DNA of 43,005 nucleotides from Phocaeicola coprocola DSM 17136 (GTDB lineage Bacteria; Bacteroidota; Bacteroidia; Bacteroidales; Bacteroidaceae), in NCBI RefSeq assembly GCF_000154845.1, contig NZ_DS981503.1, positions 1-43,005 of the forward strand, read 5' to 3'. Positions within the stretch are counted from its first letter, which is position 1; every line of letters begins with the position of its first letter. Shown in pieces: positions 15,380 through 23,004 of this stretch. The notes under the pieces were generated by a model. It made no database searches and was not told the DNA's origin. It saw nothing but the letters and a program-made list of their open reading frames with translations. The translations under genes and the position numbers were made by a program.

Positions 15380-16198
15380 TTATTTAGTAGATTCGTTGTT
15401 CTCTTTCTGTTTTTTTTCAATCAGCATATTCATAAAGGCTGAACTGATGATACCTGTAGGTATGGCAATCATGGCTATGCCAATCAGGCTGATGATGCTG
15501 CTCAGTAATCTGCCGAGGGGAGTAATGGGATAAATGTCACCGTATCCTACAGTTGTGAATGCTACGATAGCCCACCAGAAGCCATCACCTATATTCTCGA
15601 AAGCTTCAGGCTGTGCATTCCGTTCGATATAGTACATTAAGATACCGGAAAAACCTAACATAATGCCGCAGGCTGTATAAGCGGTAATCAGTTCTTCTCT
15701 GACAGTTTTTAGTACGGTGCCAATCATCTGAAAAGAACGTGAATAGCGTATCAGTTTGAAAATGATCAGTACATAGGCCAGCACAACCAGATGTACGTGT
15801 GGCGTTTCTTTATATAGATAAATAACGACAAAGGGCAGAATCGCTACGCAGTCTATGATTCCATAAAAAGAGATGATATAGCGTAAGCGTGCCTTCCATG
15901 CGTGTTTGCAACTGGCATATTGTACTGGAGCCGCTGCGATTCGTAGCCCGTATTCAATGGTGAAAATAAAGGAAGCAAGATAGTTGAATGTATATAAATA
16001 GTTGTGGTAAGGAGCGGATTCCTCGAATGAACCATATATGATGGAGCAAATGGAGCCAATGATGAAGAACAGTACAAAGTATTGAAACCATTTTTTCATC
16101 AGCTGGAGATGAATCATTCGGTATAATTTTTCATGGCGGATGAAGTATGGAAATTTTTCTCGTAATGGATTCATGAGGTTGTGTGGATCTGTATTCAT
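15380..16198 (-). CDS. Voltage-gated-type potassium channel
   Basis: This 272-residue membrane protein has the six-helix layout of Kv-like channels. S1 is FQYFVLFFIIGSICSIIYG, S4 is represented by IIFKLIRYSRSFQMIGTVLK with spaced Arg/Lys residues, and the pore helix and selectivity filter read WWAIVAFTTVGYGDIYPITP with the K+ signature TVGYGD. S6 is GRLLSSIISLIGIAMIAIPTG and ends in the usual IPTGI gate region. No C-terminal RCK or cyclic-nucleotide domain follows, only a short charged tail. It would conduct K+ across the inner membrane; gating is not known. About 480 bp of gene-free DNA lies upstream. Confidence 0.9.
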   Translation of the reverse strand: MNTDPHNLMNPLREKFPYFIRHEKLYRMIHLQLMKKWFQYFVLFFIIGSICSIIYGSFEESAPYHNYLYTFNYLASFIFTIEYGLRIAAAPVQYASCKHAWKARLRYIISFYGIIDCVAILPFVVIYLYKETPHVHLVVLAYVLIIFKLIRYSRSFQMIGTVLKTVREELITAYTACGIMLGFSGILMYYIERNAQPEAFENIGDGFWWAIVAFTTVGYGDIYPITPLGRLLSSIISLIGIAMIAIPTGIISSAFMNMLIEKKQKENNESTK

Positions 16199-16551
16199 TT
16201 TTCCTATGATTTTTTTCGTTTAAACAAGGTGTGATTTGTCTTTTACAGCTTTTGGTAATAAAAGTCTTTACTGTATGACAAATATAGTTTTTTCTTCCAC
16301 AATAATAGGAAAAATAGAAGGATAAAAATATAGATGTAAGCTTTTTGCAAGTATTTTAATAGAGAGCATTGCTTAAAGAGATATTTAAAACAGAATAGAA
16401 CAATGTTTGTTTCTGCTCTTTCAGATTGTCGTTAATGTGTAGTATTTATTACCTTGATGTTACAAATATTATTCTATCTTATATGTTATGACATGCTTTA
16501 TTTGATTTATATCAATAAATGATAGTTGTAATGCGCTTTTTTAGTAAATCA
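16199..16551. other. Gene-free AT-rich stretch
   Basis: Between the channel gene and the promoter of the exported protein no open frame, RNA gene or strong hairpin was recognised. The DNA is strongly AT-rich and should hold the channel promoter, but no convincing TAnnTTTG box was picked out on the minus strand. Confidence 0.5.
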
Positions 16552-16584
16552 TTTGTATGTTGTACAATATATTTTCTACCTTTG
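16552..16584 (+). promoter_or_regulatory. Promoter of the small exported protein gene
   Basis: TTTG at 16552-16555 and TACCTTTG at 16577-16584 match both elements of the Bacteroides promoter with 21 bp between their starts apart from the box itself. Transcription should start near 16590, leaving a leader of about 90 nt before ATG 16680. Confidence 0.75.
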
Positions 16585-16679
16585 TTGCGGTAAAAAGATT
16601 GAGCTCAAACTAGACTAGGTTTAAAGATAATATTTTTAAGGTAACACAAGTTTTTAGGTAACATTAAAATTTAGGTATT

Positions 16680-17045
16680 ATGAGAAAATTAGGATTTACA
16701 TTAGTAGCAGCATTGGCATTTTCTGTTTCTGCATTTGCTAACAACGCAAATGATACGATTAACGTTGCTAGAAAATGGGATGGTACTATTAACAAAGCAA
16801 AATTGACAAAGTACTTGCAGCTTTCTTCTCAGCAGAATGAGCAGGTAGCAAGCATTTGCGATTATTTTCAAGAACAGATGAAAGTTGCGAACAGTTCAAA
16901 GAAAAATAGCGATCAGAAAGTGCGTAACGCAGTTTACGGTAATCTGAAACTGATGAAGAATACTTTGACTGAGAAACAATACAGCGACTATCTGCGCTTG
17001 ATGGCATTGACGTTACGCAATAAAGGTATTGATATCCAGAAATAA
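16680..17045 (+). CDS. Small exported protein of unknown function
   Basis: This 121-residue protein begins MRKLGFTLVAALAFSVSAFA, a clear cleavable signal peptide ending before NNANDT. The mature part is helical and basic, with KLTKYLQLSSQQNEQVASIC and KLMKNTLTEKQYSDYLRLMA, a two-helix pattern like that of LTXXQ/Spy-type periplasmic proteins in which the phrase L-T-x-x-Q is repeated (LTEKQ). It is a single-gene unit with its own promoter (16552-16584) and terminator (17069-17136). A role in envelope stress would fit the pattern, but that is only a guess. Confidence 0.75.
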   Translation: MRKLGFTLVAALAFSVSAFANNANDTINVARKWDGTINKAKLTKYLQLSSQQNEQVASICDYFQEQMKVANSSKKNSDQKVRNAVYGNLKLMKNTLTEKQYSDYLRLMALTLRNKGIDIQK

Positions 17046-17068
17046 TAATACAAAGCGGTATAAAAGAG

Positions 17069-17136
17069 TCACCTCGGACAAGTGTAGTGTATTCTTGAAA
17101 AAAGAATAAACTTCATTTTGTCTGAGGTGATTTTTT
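17069..17136 (+). terminator. Intrinsic terminator after the small exported protein
   Basis: TCACCTCGGACA (17069-17080) pairs with TGTCTGAGGTGA (17119-17130), allowing one wobble, and a run of six T follows. An inner stem ATTCTT/AAGAAT shortens the loop. Confidence 0.85.
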
Positions 17137-17218
17137 ATTATAGGCTAATTGGGTAACTATATGATAAAGTAAAAAAGGTTGTCTTAAATTTATTTTGAAG
17201 TCCCCCAAAAAAAGGAAG

Positions 17219-17296
17219 AGCTAAACATTATTCAGTTATAGAAGGAGTCCGATAGCGGAGTCTTTCTATAACTGAATGTTTTTTATACGTTTAGCT
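17219..17296. terminator. Long imperfect hairpin downstream of uvrB
   Basis: ATTCAGTTATAGAA (17230-17243) pairs with TTCTATAACTGAAT (17264-17277), and the stem continues inward to TCCG-ATAG-CGGA with one wobble and one mismatch, about 22 bp in all. AGCTAAAC (17219-17226) and GTTTAGCT (17289-17296) add an outer 8-bp arm. A T-run follows on the plus strand. It probably ends uvrB and backs up the upstream terminator; its size is more than termination needs. Confidence 0.6.
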
Positions 17297-17361
17297 GCCA
17301 GATAACTATTTATTAGAATCTGATTTCCTTTTTCTCAGAATCTTATTTCTGTCAGCTGCAT

Positions 17362-19386
17362 TTATGATTTATCCTTCAGCATATCTTCCAGACGGAGCAA
17401 TTCATCTCTGTATTGTGCTGCTTCGATGAAATTGAGCTTTTTAGCGGCTTCCTGCATAAGTTTGCGTGTACGTTCCATACTTTTCTGCAACTGCTCTTTT
17501 GACATATATTGAACAATCGGATCGGCTGCAGCTTGTATGTGCTCTGTATTTTCCACATATGCTTTGGGCTGTTTGGAAGATGTTTCTCCTGTTGTTTCCA
17601 GCAGGGCGTTGTTTCTGTTCTTTTTGATTTGCTGAGGAGTTATTCCGTGAGCTTCATTGTAAGCTAGCTGCTTTTCGCGTCGTCGGTTAGTTTCGTCGAT
17701 AGTTTGTTTCATGCTGTCTGTTATTTTGTCGGCATACATGATAACTTTTCCATTGACATTACGTGCTGCACGTCCGGCTGTTTGGGTAAGAGAACGGTGT
17801 GAGCGCAAGAATCCTTCCTTATCAGCATCCAAGATAGCTACAAGCGAAACCTCAGGCAAGTCCAATCCTTCACGCAATAGGTTAACTCCGACTAAAACAT
17901 CATATATGCCTTGTCGTAGATCCTCCATAATTTGTACACGTTCCAATGTGTCGACTTCACTGTGTATGTATGTGCAGCGTATGTTATGACGAAGGAGATA
18001 TTCTGTAAGTTCTTCAGCCATACGTTTTGTTAAAGTCGTGACAAGAACTCGCTCCTTTAATTCAATGCGCTGCTGGATTTCTTCCATTAAATCGTCTACT
18101 TGATTCAAGCTTGGACGAACTTCAATAATAGGATCTAGCAATCCGGTTGGACGGATAACTTGTTCTACAACAACTCCTTCACTTTGAATTAGTTCGTAAT
18201 CGGCAGGGGTGGCACTCACATAAATTACTTGTTTGGCCATCTCTTGGAATTCTTCAAACTTTAGCGGACGGTTATCCATGGCTGCCGGCAGACGGAATCC
18301 ATATTCTACCAGATTCTCTTTACGGGCACGGTCTCCTCCATACATTGCACGTATTTGTGGTACACTCACATGGCTTTCATCTATGACAATCAAAAAGTCT
18401 TTGGGAAAGAAATCCAGCAAACAGTAAGGTCGGCTGCCTGGCTCTCTTCCATCAAAGTACCGGGAGTAATTTTCTATACCGGAGCAGTGTCCCAGTTCCC
18501 GGAGCATCTCCATATCGTATGTGACGCGTTCGTACAGTCTTTTAGCTTCATATGGCTTACCTTGTTCTTCAAAGAAAGCAACTTGCTTGGTCAAATCATC
18601 TTCAATCTGATGAATAGCTTTCAATGTGCTCTCTTTGGTAGTCATGAAAAGATTGGCAGGATATATTTTATATTCGTCAAAGCTGCCGGTCCGGTGTCCG
18701 CTGACAGGATCTATTTCTTCAATCGCATCGATTTCATCATCCCAAAATATGACACGGAGTAAATGATCGGTATAAGCCAGTGAGATGTCAACAGTATCAC
18801 CTTTAACACGGAAGTTTCCTCGGTTTAGCTCAATATCGTTACGTACATACAAGCTGTCAACAAGTCGCCGCAGAAATACATTTCTGTCCAGCAGTTTGCC
18901 TTTTTTTATCTCTATGACATTGTTGTAAAAGTCAGCAGGATTTCCCATACCGTAAATACACGATACGGATGAGATGACTATCACATCGTTTCTACCAGAA
19001 AGTAGGGCAGAGGTAGCGGCAAGACGCAACTTGTCTATCTCCTCATTGATAGCTAAGTCTTTTTCTATATACGTATCGGTAGACGGCAGATAAGCTTCGG
19101 GCTGATAATAGTCGTAGTATGATACGTAGTATTCTACAGCATTATGTGGAAAAAAATTCTTGAATTCACCATATAATTGTGCTGCCAGTGTTTTGTTGTG
19201 GCTTAGGATCAGTGTCGGCTTGTTGATGTTTTTTATGACATTGGCAATTGTAAAAGTTTTACCTGATCCTGTTACACCCAATAATGTTTGGGCAGGAACT
19301 CCGGATTTTACACCTTCTGTCAGTTGTGCGATTGCTTCCGGCTGATCTCCTGTCGGCTGATAATCTGATACAAGTTCAAAATTCAT
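17362..19386 (-). CDS. uvrB: Excinuclease ABC subunit B
   Basis: UvrB is the damage-verifying helicase-like subunit of nucleotide excision repair, loaded by UvrA and cut-partnered by UvrC. The 674-residue product has Walker A GVTGSGKTFT, the beta-hairpin region YYDYYQPEAYLPSTDTYIEK, Walker B VIDESH, helicase motif VI TQTAGRAARN, and a C-terminal UVR domain (KLMQEAAKKLNFIEAAQYRD) that binds UvrC. Start at ATG 19386 (MNFELVSDYQPTGDQPEAI) fits the family better than ATG 19395, which would add MCK. It is divergent from bamD, with a shared 140-bp intergenic region. No SOS-type operator was recognised. Confidence 0.98.
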   Translation of the reverse strand: MNFELVSDYQPTGDQPEAIAQLTEGVKSGVPAQTLLGVTGSGKTFTIANVIKNINKPTLILSHNKTLAAQLYGEFKNFFPHNAVEYYVSYYDYYQPEAYLPSTDTYIEKDLAINEEIDKLRLAATSALLSGRNDVIVISSVSCIYGMGNPADFYNNVIEIKKGKLLDRNVFLRRLVDSLYVRNDIELNRGNFRVKGDTVDISLAYTDHLLRVIFWDDEIDAIEEIDPVSGHRTGSFDEYKIYPANLFMTTKESTLKAIHQIEDDLTKQVAFFEEQGKPYEAKRLYERVTYDMEMLRELGHCSGIENYSRYFDGREPGSRPYCLLDFFPKDFLIVIDESHVSVPQIRAMYGGDRARKENLVEYGFRLPAAMDNRPLKFEEFQEMAKQVIYVSATPADYELIQSEGVVVEQVIRPTGLLDPIIEVRPSLNQVDDLMEEIQQRIELKERVLVTTLTKRMAEELTEYLLRHNIRCTYIHSEVDTLERVQIMEDLRQGIYDVLVGVNLLREGLDLPEVSLVAILDADKEGFLRSHRSLTQTAGRAARNVNGKVIMYADKITDSMKQTIDETNRRREKQLAYNEAHGITPQQIKKNRNNALLETTGETSSKQPKAYVENTEHIQAAADPIVQYMSKEQLQKSMERTRKLMQEAAKKLNFIEAAQYRDELLRLEDMLKDKS

Positions 19387-19501
19387 TTTGCACATTTATT
19401 AAATGAGGTGTAAAAATACACAATATTTTTGTCAGAGATATTGCAAGTGCAAATTTTATATTAAAAAACATTGAGTTATTGCATTATTCGGTGGAAAAGA
19501 G

Positions 19502-19509
19502 TACTTTTG
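19502..19509 (+). promoter_or_regulatory. Promoter -7 box of the bamD operon
   Basis: TACTTTTG matches TAnnTTTG and is followed by CACATCTATATTGATAAAC and ATG 19529. The predicted start near 19516 leaves a leader of only about 13 nt. Confidence 0.7.
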
Positions 19510-19528
19510 CACATCTATATTGATAAAC

Positions 19529-20365
19529 ATGAAAAAGTACATCGTTATGGCCATCCTTTCTGCTGGAGTATTATCTTCATGCGGAGAGTACAATAAAGTG
19601 CTGAAGAGCACAGACAACGAATATAAATACGAAGCTGCAAAGAGTTATTTTGCAAAGGGACAAAACAGTAAGGCTGCTACTCTTTTGGAAGACTTGGCAT
19701 TGATCATGAAAGGAACGAGCAATGCGGAGGAGTCTGCATATATGTTAGCTATGACTTACTATAATCAAGGAGACTATATTACAGCTTCGCATTATTTCAA
19801 TACTTATTATACAACTTATCCCCGGGGAACTTATACCGAGCTGGCACGTTTTTATAGCGGCAAGGCTTTATATTTGGATACTCCTGAACCTCGTTTGGAT
19901 CAGAGCAGTACATATAAGGCTATCGAAGAGTTGCAGATGTTTATTGAATACTTCCCCGAAAGCGACCGTAAGGAACTGGCCCAGAATATGATTTTCGAAT
20001 TACAGGATAAACTGGTTGAAAAGGAATTCTTATCAGCTTTATTGTATTATGATTTGGGATCGTATACCGGCAACACCGTATATAGCAGTACCGGAAATAA
20101 TTATCAGGCTGCGGTAGTAACGGCACAGAATATTTTGCGTGAATATCCTTATACCAAAAGACGTGAAGATCTTTCTATTCTGATTTTGCGTGCAAAATAT
20201 GATATGGCAAAAGAGAGTGTGCCTGAGAAGAAAGAAGATCGTATGCGTGAAACGATAGATGAGTATTACGCATTTATCAATGAGTTCCCTGAAAGTAAAT
20301 ATAAAAGCGAAGTGGAACGAATATTTAAAGATGCAAGTAAGTTTGTAAAAGACGAAGAAAATTAA
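19529..20365 (+). CDS. bamD: Outer membrane assembly lipoprotein BamD
   Basis: BamD is the essential lipoprotein of the BAM complex that inserts beta-barrel proteins into the outer membrane. The 278-residue product starts MKKYIVMAILSAGVLSSCGE, a lipoprotein signal with the acceptor Cys in LSSC. It continues with tetratricopeptide-like helical repeats: YEAAKSYFAKGQNSKAATLLEDL, SAYMLAMTYYNQGDYITASHYF, and YYAFINEFPESKYKSEVERIF, as in the BamD/YfiO family. ATG 19529 is used instead of the TTG nine bases upstream. Together with rpoZ and the DUF4293 gene it forms the block commonly conserved in Bacteroidetes. Confidence 0.93.
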   Translation: MKKYIVMAILSAGVLSSCGEYNKVLKSTDNEYKYEAAKSYFAKGQNSKAATLLEDLALIMKGTSNAEESAYMLAMTYYNQGDYITASHYFNTYYTTYPRGTYTELARFYSGKALYLDTPEPRLDQSSTYKAIEELQMFIEYFPESDRKELAQNMIFELQDKLVEKEFLSALLYYDLGSYTGNTVYSSTGNNYQAAVVTAQNILREYPYTKRREDLSILILRAKYDMAKESVPEKKEDRMRETIDEYYAFINEFPESKYKSEVERIFKDASKFVKDEEN

Positions 20366-20392
20366 TCAAGGTTTATAATTAAATAAAAAATT

Positions 20393-20728
20393 ATGGATTA
20401 CAAAAAGACAAATGCTCCTACCAATACCGTAACTCGCGACTTGATGGAACTGTGTGAAGATACTGGTAATATCTACGAAACAGTAGCAATCATCGGCAAG
20501 CGAGCAAATCAGATTGCGGTAGAAATGAAGAATGACTTGTCAAAGAAACTGCAAGAGTTTGCTTCTTACAATGATAATTTGGAAGAAGTTTTCGAAAACA
20601 GAGAGCAAATTGAGATTTCACGCTATTATGAAAAATTGCCGAAACCAACTCTGATTGCTACTCAGGAATATATTGAAGGTAAGTTATATTACAGAAACCC
20701 TGCTAAAGAAAAGGAAAAGTTACAGTAA
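20393..20728 (+). CDS. rpoZ: RNA polymerase omega-subunit (Rpb6/RpoZ family)
   Basis: This 111-residue protein belongs to the omega/Rpb6 family that stabilises the beta-prime subunit. The core motif ETVAIIGKRANQIAVEMK (about residues 28-45) corresponds to the conserved A-K-R-A-R-Q-L region. An acidic stretch NDNLEEVFENREQIEIS and the ...EYIEGKLYYR region follow, as in Bacteroidetes homologues, which are longer and more divergent than the proteobacterial one. It begins 27 nt after bamD and is followed by a hairpin with a T-run at 20742-20813, so much of the transcription may stop there. Confidence 0.88.
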   Translation: MDYKKTNAPTNTVTRDLMELCEDTGNIYETVAIIGKRANQIAVEMKNDLSKKLQEFASYNDNLEEVFENREQIEISRYYEKLPKPTLIATQEYIEGKLYYRNPAKEKEKLQ

Positions 20729-20741
20729 GAAAATATTAATT

Positions 20742-20813
20742 GAACACAGAAACGCATAATTGCAGGAAGTGATTTTATATCTCTGTGAGGATGCGCTTCT
20801 GTGTTCTTTTTTT
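20742..20813 (+). terminator. Terminator with long loop after rpoZ
   Basis: GAACACAGAAACGCAT (20742-20757) pairs with ATGCGCTTCTGTGTTC (20791-20806) at 15 of 16 positions, followed by a run of eight T. The 33-nt loop is unusually long. The DUF4293 gene lies 34 nt further on, so this may be a partial terminator inside the operon. Confidence 0.75.
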
Positions 20814-20846
20814 GTTATATCCTCGTATTTCTAATATTATTTGATT

Positions 20847-21296
20847 ATGATACAACGTATTCAGACTGTTTATTTGCTTATTGTTGCCATTTTTATGGTG
20901 CTGATGATGTCTTTTTCTGTGGGACATTTTTATACGGAAACAAGCGTGTCAGACATGACAAATCTGGCTGTTATTGCTCCGGATGGAACTATGAATTATG
21001 CTCCCTGGGCATTGTTTGCCATTCTTATGGTTGTAGCAATTCTTTCACTTGTTACAATATTTCTGTATAGAAAGCGTATGTTGCAGATCCGTCTGACATT
21101 GTTCAGCAGCATTATTCTTGTGGGATATTACGTAACACTGGCAGCGTTTGTGTGGGGAACACTGAAAGAATGTGGCAGTTTTACTCCATCATGGACTTTA
21201 TGTCTGCCTCTGATTTCAATCATCCTGAACTGGTTGGCTATTCGTGCTATCGGAAAGGATGAAATGCTAGTAAAAGCATACGAGCGTTTACGCTAA
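20847..21296 (+). CDS. DUF4293 family membrane protein
   Basis: This 149-residue protein has four hydrophobic helices: VYLLIVAIFMVLMMSFSVG, ALFAILMVVAILSLVTIFLY, IRLTLFSSIILVGYYVTLAAF and SWTLCLPLISIILNWLAIRAI, ending in the conserved DEMLVKAYERLR. The opening MIQRIQTVYLL and this C-terminus are the hallmark of DUF4293, a Bacteroidetes family that regularly follows rpoZ. The function is unknown. ATG 20847 is used; the TTG six bases upstream is not needed. A strong terminator follows at 21321. Confidence 0.88.
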   Translation: MIQRIQTVYLLIVAIFMVLMMSFSVGHFYTETSVSDMTNLAVIAPDGTMNYAPWALFAILMVVAILSLVTIFLYRKRMLQIRLTLFSSIILVGYYVTLAAFVWGTLKECGSFTPSWTLCLPLISIILNWLAIRAIGKDEMLVKAYERLR

Positions 21297-21320
21297 AAAT
21301 ATTATTCTTTTTAAAAAGTA

Positions 21321-21368
21321 ATATCCCGGCAAACAGGAAGTATCCATAGTTTGCCGGGATATTTTTTT
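21321..21368 (+). terminator. Intrinsic terminator after DUF4293 gene
   Basis: ATATCCCGGCAAAC (21321-21334) pairs perfectly with GTTTGCCGGGATAT (21349-21362), followed by a T-run. Confidence 0.9.
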
Positions 21369-21384
21369 GTGGGTTTCATTTGAT

Positions 21385-21437
21385 GTTAACCTTCTTTGCA
21401 ACATTGACTTCAGTGCAAAGAAGGTTAACTGTTTTTT
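21385..21437. terminator. Second perfect hairpin between DUF4293 and the LysR gene
   Basis: GTTAACCTTCTTTGCA (21385-21400) pairs perfectly with TGCAAAGAAGGTTAAC (21414-21429) around a 13-nt loop, followed on the plus strand by TGTTTTTTT. It lies 14 bp after the LysR stop on the opposite strand, so it may also end that gene. Confidence 0.7.
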
Positions 21438-21450
21438 TACAAGAGAAAAA

Positions 21451-22338
21451 TTATTTGCTCCCTGCTGTTATTTTAAGCAGAAAATCAGCAAAAGCCAATG
21501 CTGATTTTTTCCGGTAACTTCCTTGAGGCCAGAATAAAAATCCACGTGATGTTAAATGGTCATTGCAGAGAATGGGTATTTGTACTAGTCCGGCTTCTCC
21601 GCGTACAGCTGCCTGTGTCAGTATGGTTGCCCATTGTCCACTTTTCAGTGCGTGAATAATTGTATGGACGTCGTCCATTTCTACACCTACAGTCAGTTCC
21701 AATTGATGTTTACGACAGAGTTCTTCGATTTTCTTTCTTGTCGCAAATCCTCGTTCGGGCAGTATCAGAGGAGTTTCTGAAAGTCGTTTCAGCGTAATGG
21801 AAGATAAGCCTGCCAGAGGATGAGAACTGCGAACAATGAACTGTAGACGAGAAGAAAAAAGTGGAATTGTTTCAAAATCATCGGTGAGATCTTCAGGCTT
21901 AAACGACAATACAAAATCAAGGCCACTTCCATCCAGTTGCTTCAAAAGTTCTTCGGAAGTTGCAAAAGTGATTTCTACTTTAATTTTGGGATAGGCCCGA
22001 TTGAAAAGTTGTAATGCTGCTATCAGCAAGGGACTCATGCTATAAGTTACGCCTATGTGAAGCACGCCGGTTTCAATACCTTTCAAATCACGGATAATTT
22101 GTTTCCCGTCTTCAGCATCGTAGATAGCTCGTGCAGCATAAGGCAAGAAAGCTTGTCCGGCTTCAGTCAGTACGATACGTTTGCCGATACGGTCGAAAAG
22201 CAGAACATCCAGTTCTTCCTCCAACTGCTTGATCTGCTGGGAAAGTGTACTTTGGGAGATATGCAATATGCGTGCAGCTTCCGAGAAATTCTGCCGTTCA
22301 CACGCTTCTTTGAAGTACTTCAGTTGTCGCAATTCCAT
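21451..22338 (-). CDS. LysR-family transcriptional regulator
   Basis: This 295-residue protein begins MELRQLKYFKEACERQNFSE and has the LysR winged helix (ARILHISQSTLSQQIKQLEEEL), then a two-lobed effector domain (GVLHIGVTYSMSPLLIAALQLF onward). It is divergent from a flavodoxin-like gene and catalase, with about 100 bp between the starts, so it probably controls them and itself. It is not the Bacteroides OxyR: the redox cysteine pair of OxyR is not present at the expected place in the effector domain (only Cys in EELCRKH and PILCNDH). The effector cannot be read from the sequence. The closest look is to the CynR/CbbR-like group of LysR proteins. Confidence 0.9.
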   Translation of the reverse strand: MELRQLKYFKEACERQNFSEAARILHISQSTLSQQIKQLEEELDVLLFDRIGKRIVLTEAGQAFLPYAARAIYDAEDGKQIIRDLKGIETGVLHIGVTYSMSPLLIAALQLFNRAYPKIKVEITFATSEELLKQLDGSGLDFVLSFKPEDLTDDFETIPLFSSRLQFIVRSSHPLAGLSSITLKRLSETPLILPERGFATRKKIEELCRKHQLELTVGVEMDDVHTIIHALKSGQWATILTQAAVRGEAGLVQIPILCNDHLTSRGFLFWPQGSYRKKSALAFADFLLKITAGSK

Positions 22339-22443
22339 GCATTAATCGTTTTTATCTATAAGACTTATCGGAAAATAGAATTTTGCAAATATATACAAAT
22401 AATTTTCATTCCGCTATCTTTATACAAAACAAAAACAAACAAG

Positions 22444-22551
22444 ATGAAAAAGATAATTGGTTCTGATTGGGGTTATTCAATTACTATCTTATCGATGATG
22501 AGGAGTTTGAAAGTGGATAAACGAAAAACTTTATATATCGAGTTACTATGA
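22444..22551 (+). CDS. Possible 35-residue leader peptide overlapping the flavodoxin gene
   Basis: ATG 22444 opens MKKIIGSDWGYSITILSMMR and runs to TGA 22549-22551, which overlaps the next ATG at 22548 (ATGA). The overlap would allow translational coupling to the flavodoxin-like gene, whose own ribosome site is weak. No homologue is recognised and the peptide has no clear domain. It could equally be a chance frame in a 100-nt leader. Confidence 0.3.
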   Translation: MKKIIGSDWGYSITILSMMRSLKVDKRKTLYIELL

Positions 22552-22982
22552 AAGCTGCCGTTTTGTATTATAGTCACAAAGGAAAGACTGCCGGATATGC
22601 CCGTGAAATAACAATGTATCTCTGGTCGAAAGGTCTGAATGTCAGCCTGAGTTCTGTATCTGATGCTGTTCCGGAAAAACTGTCAGACTGTGATTTCCTT
22701 GTTTCCGGATGCTGGACCTGTGGATGGTTTGTGGTTGGACAGCACCCCCACAAGCGCTGGAAGGCTTTCAGCCGGCGAATTCGTGGACTTGTAAAAGCAG
22801 AACGTACGCTTTTCTTTACCACTTATAAGTTTCGGACGGGTAGCATGTATACTTGTATGAAGCGTACGATGGGTGTTCCTGCCTCGTGTTCAGTCCCTTT
22901 CTTAAAATCCCGCACCGGATTTCTGACAGAATCGGATAAAAAACAATTGGACCAGTTTATCGCTATGTATTCTATTCATTAA
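22548..22982 (+). CDS. Flavodoxin-like protein
   Basis: This 144-residue protein begins MKAAVLYYSHKGKTAGYARE, the flavodoxin phosphate-binding loop (Y-S-x-x-G-x-T) that holds FMN. The central part SDCDFLVSGCWTCGWFVVGQ and RTLFFTTYKFRTGSMY replaces the usual glycine-rich second and third loops with a Cys/Trp-rich version, so FMN binding should be checked. It sits 22 nt upstream of catalase on the same strand and opposite the LysR gene, which suggests a redox or peroxide-response role. Electron-transfer function is inferred from the N-terminal loop only. Confidence 0.7.
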   Translation: MKAAVLYYSHKGKTAGYAREITMYLWSKGLNVSLSSVSDAVPEKLSDCDFLVSGCWTCGWFVVGQHPHKRWKAFSRRIRGLVKAERTLFFTTYKFRTGSMYTCMKRTMGVPASCSVPFLKSRTGFLTESDKKQLDQFIAMYSIH

Positions 22983-23004
22983 CTATTTTATAATGTAATA
23001 TTGT

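Noticed and set aside
21451..22338. OxyR next to catalase
   Set aside because: The LysR protein lacks the redox cysteine pair at the OxyR position; it is called only as LysR family.
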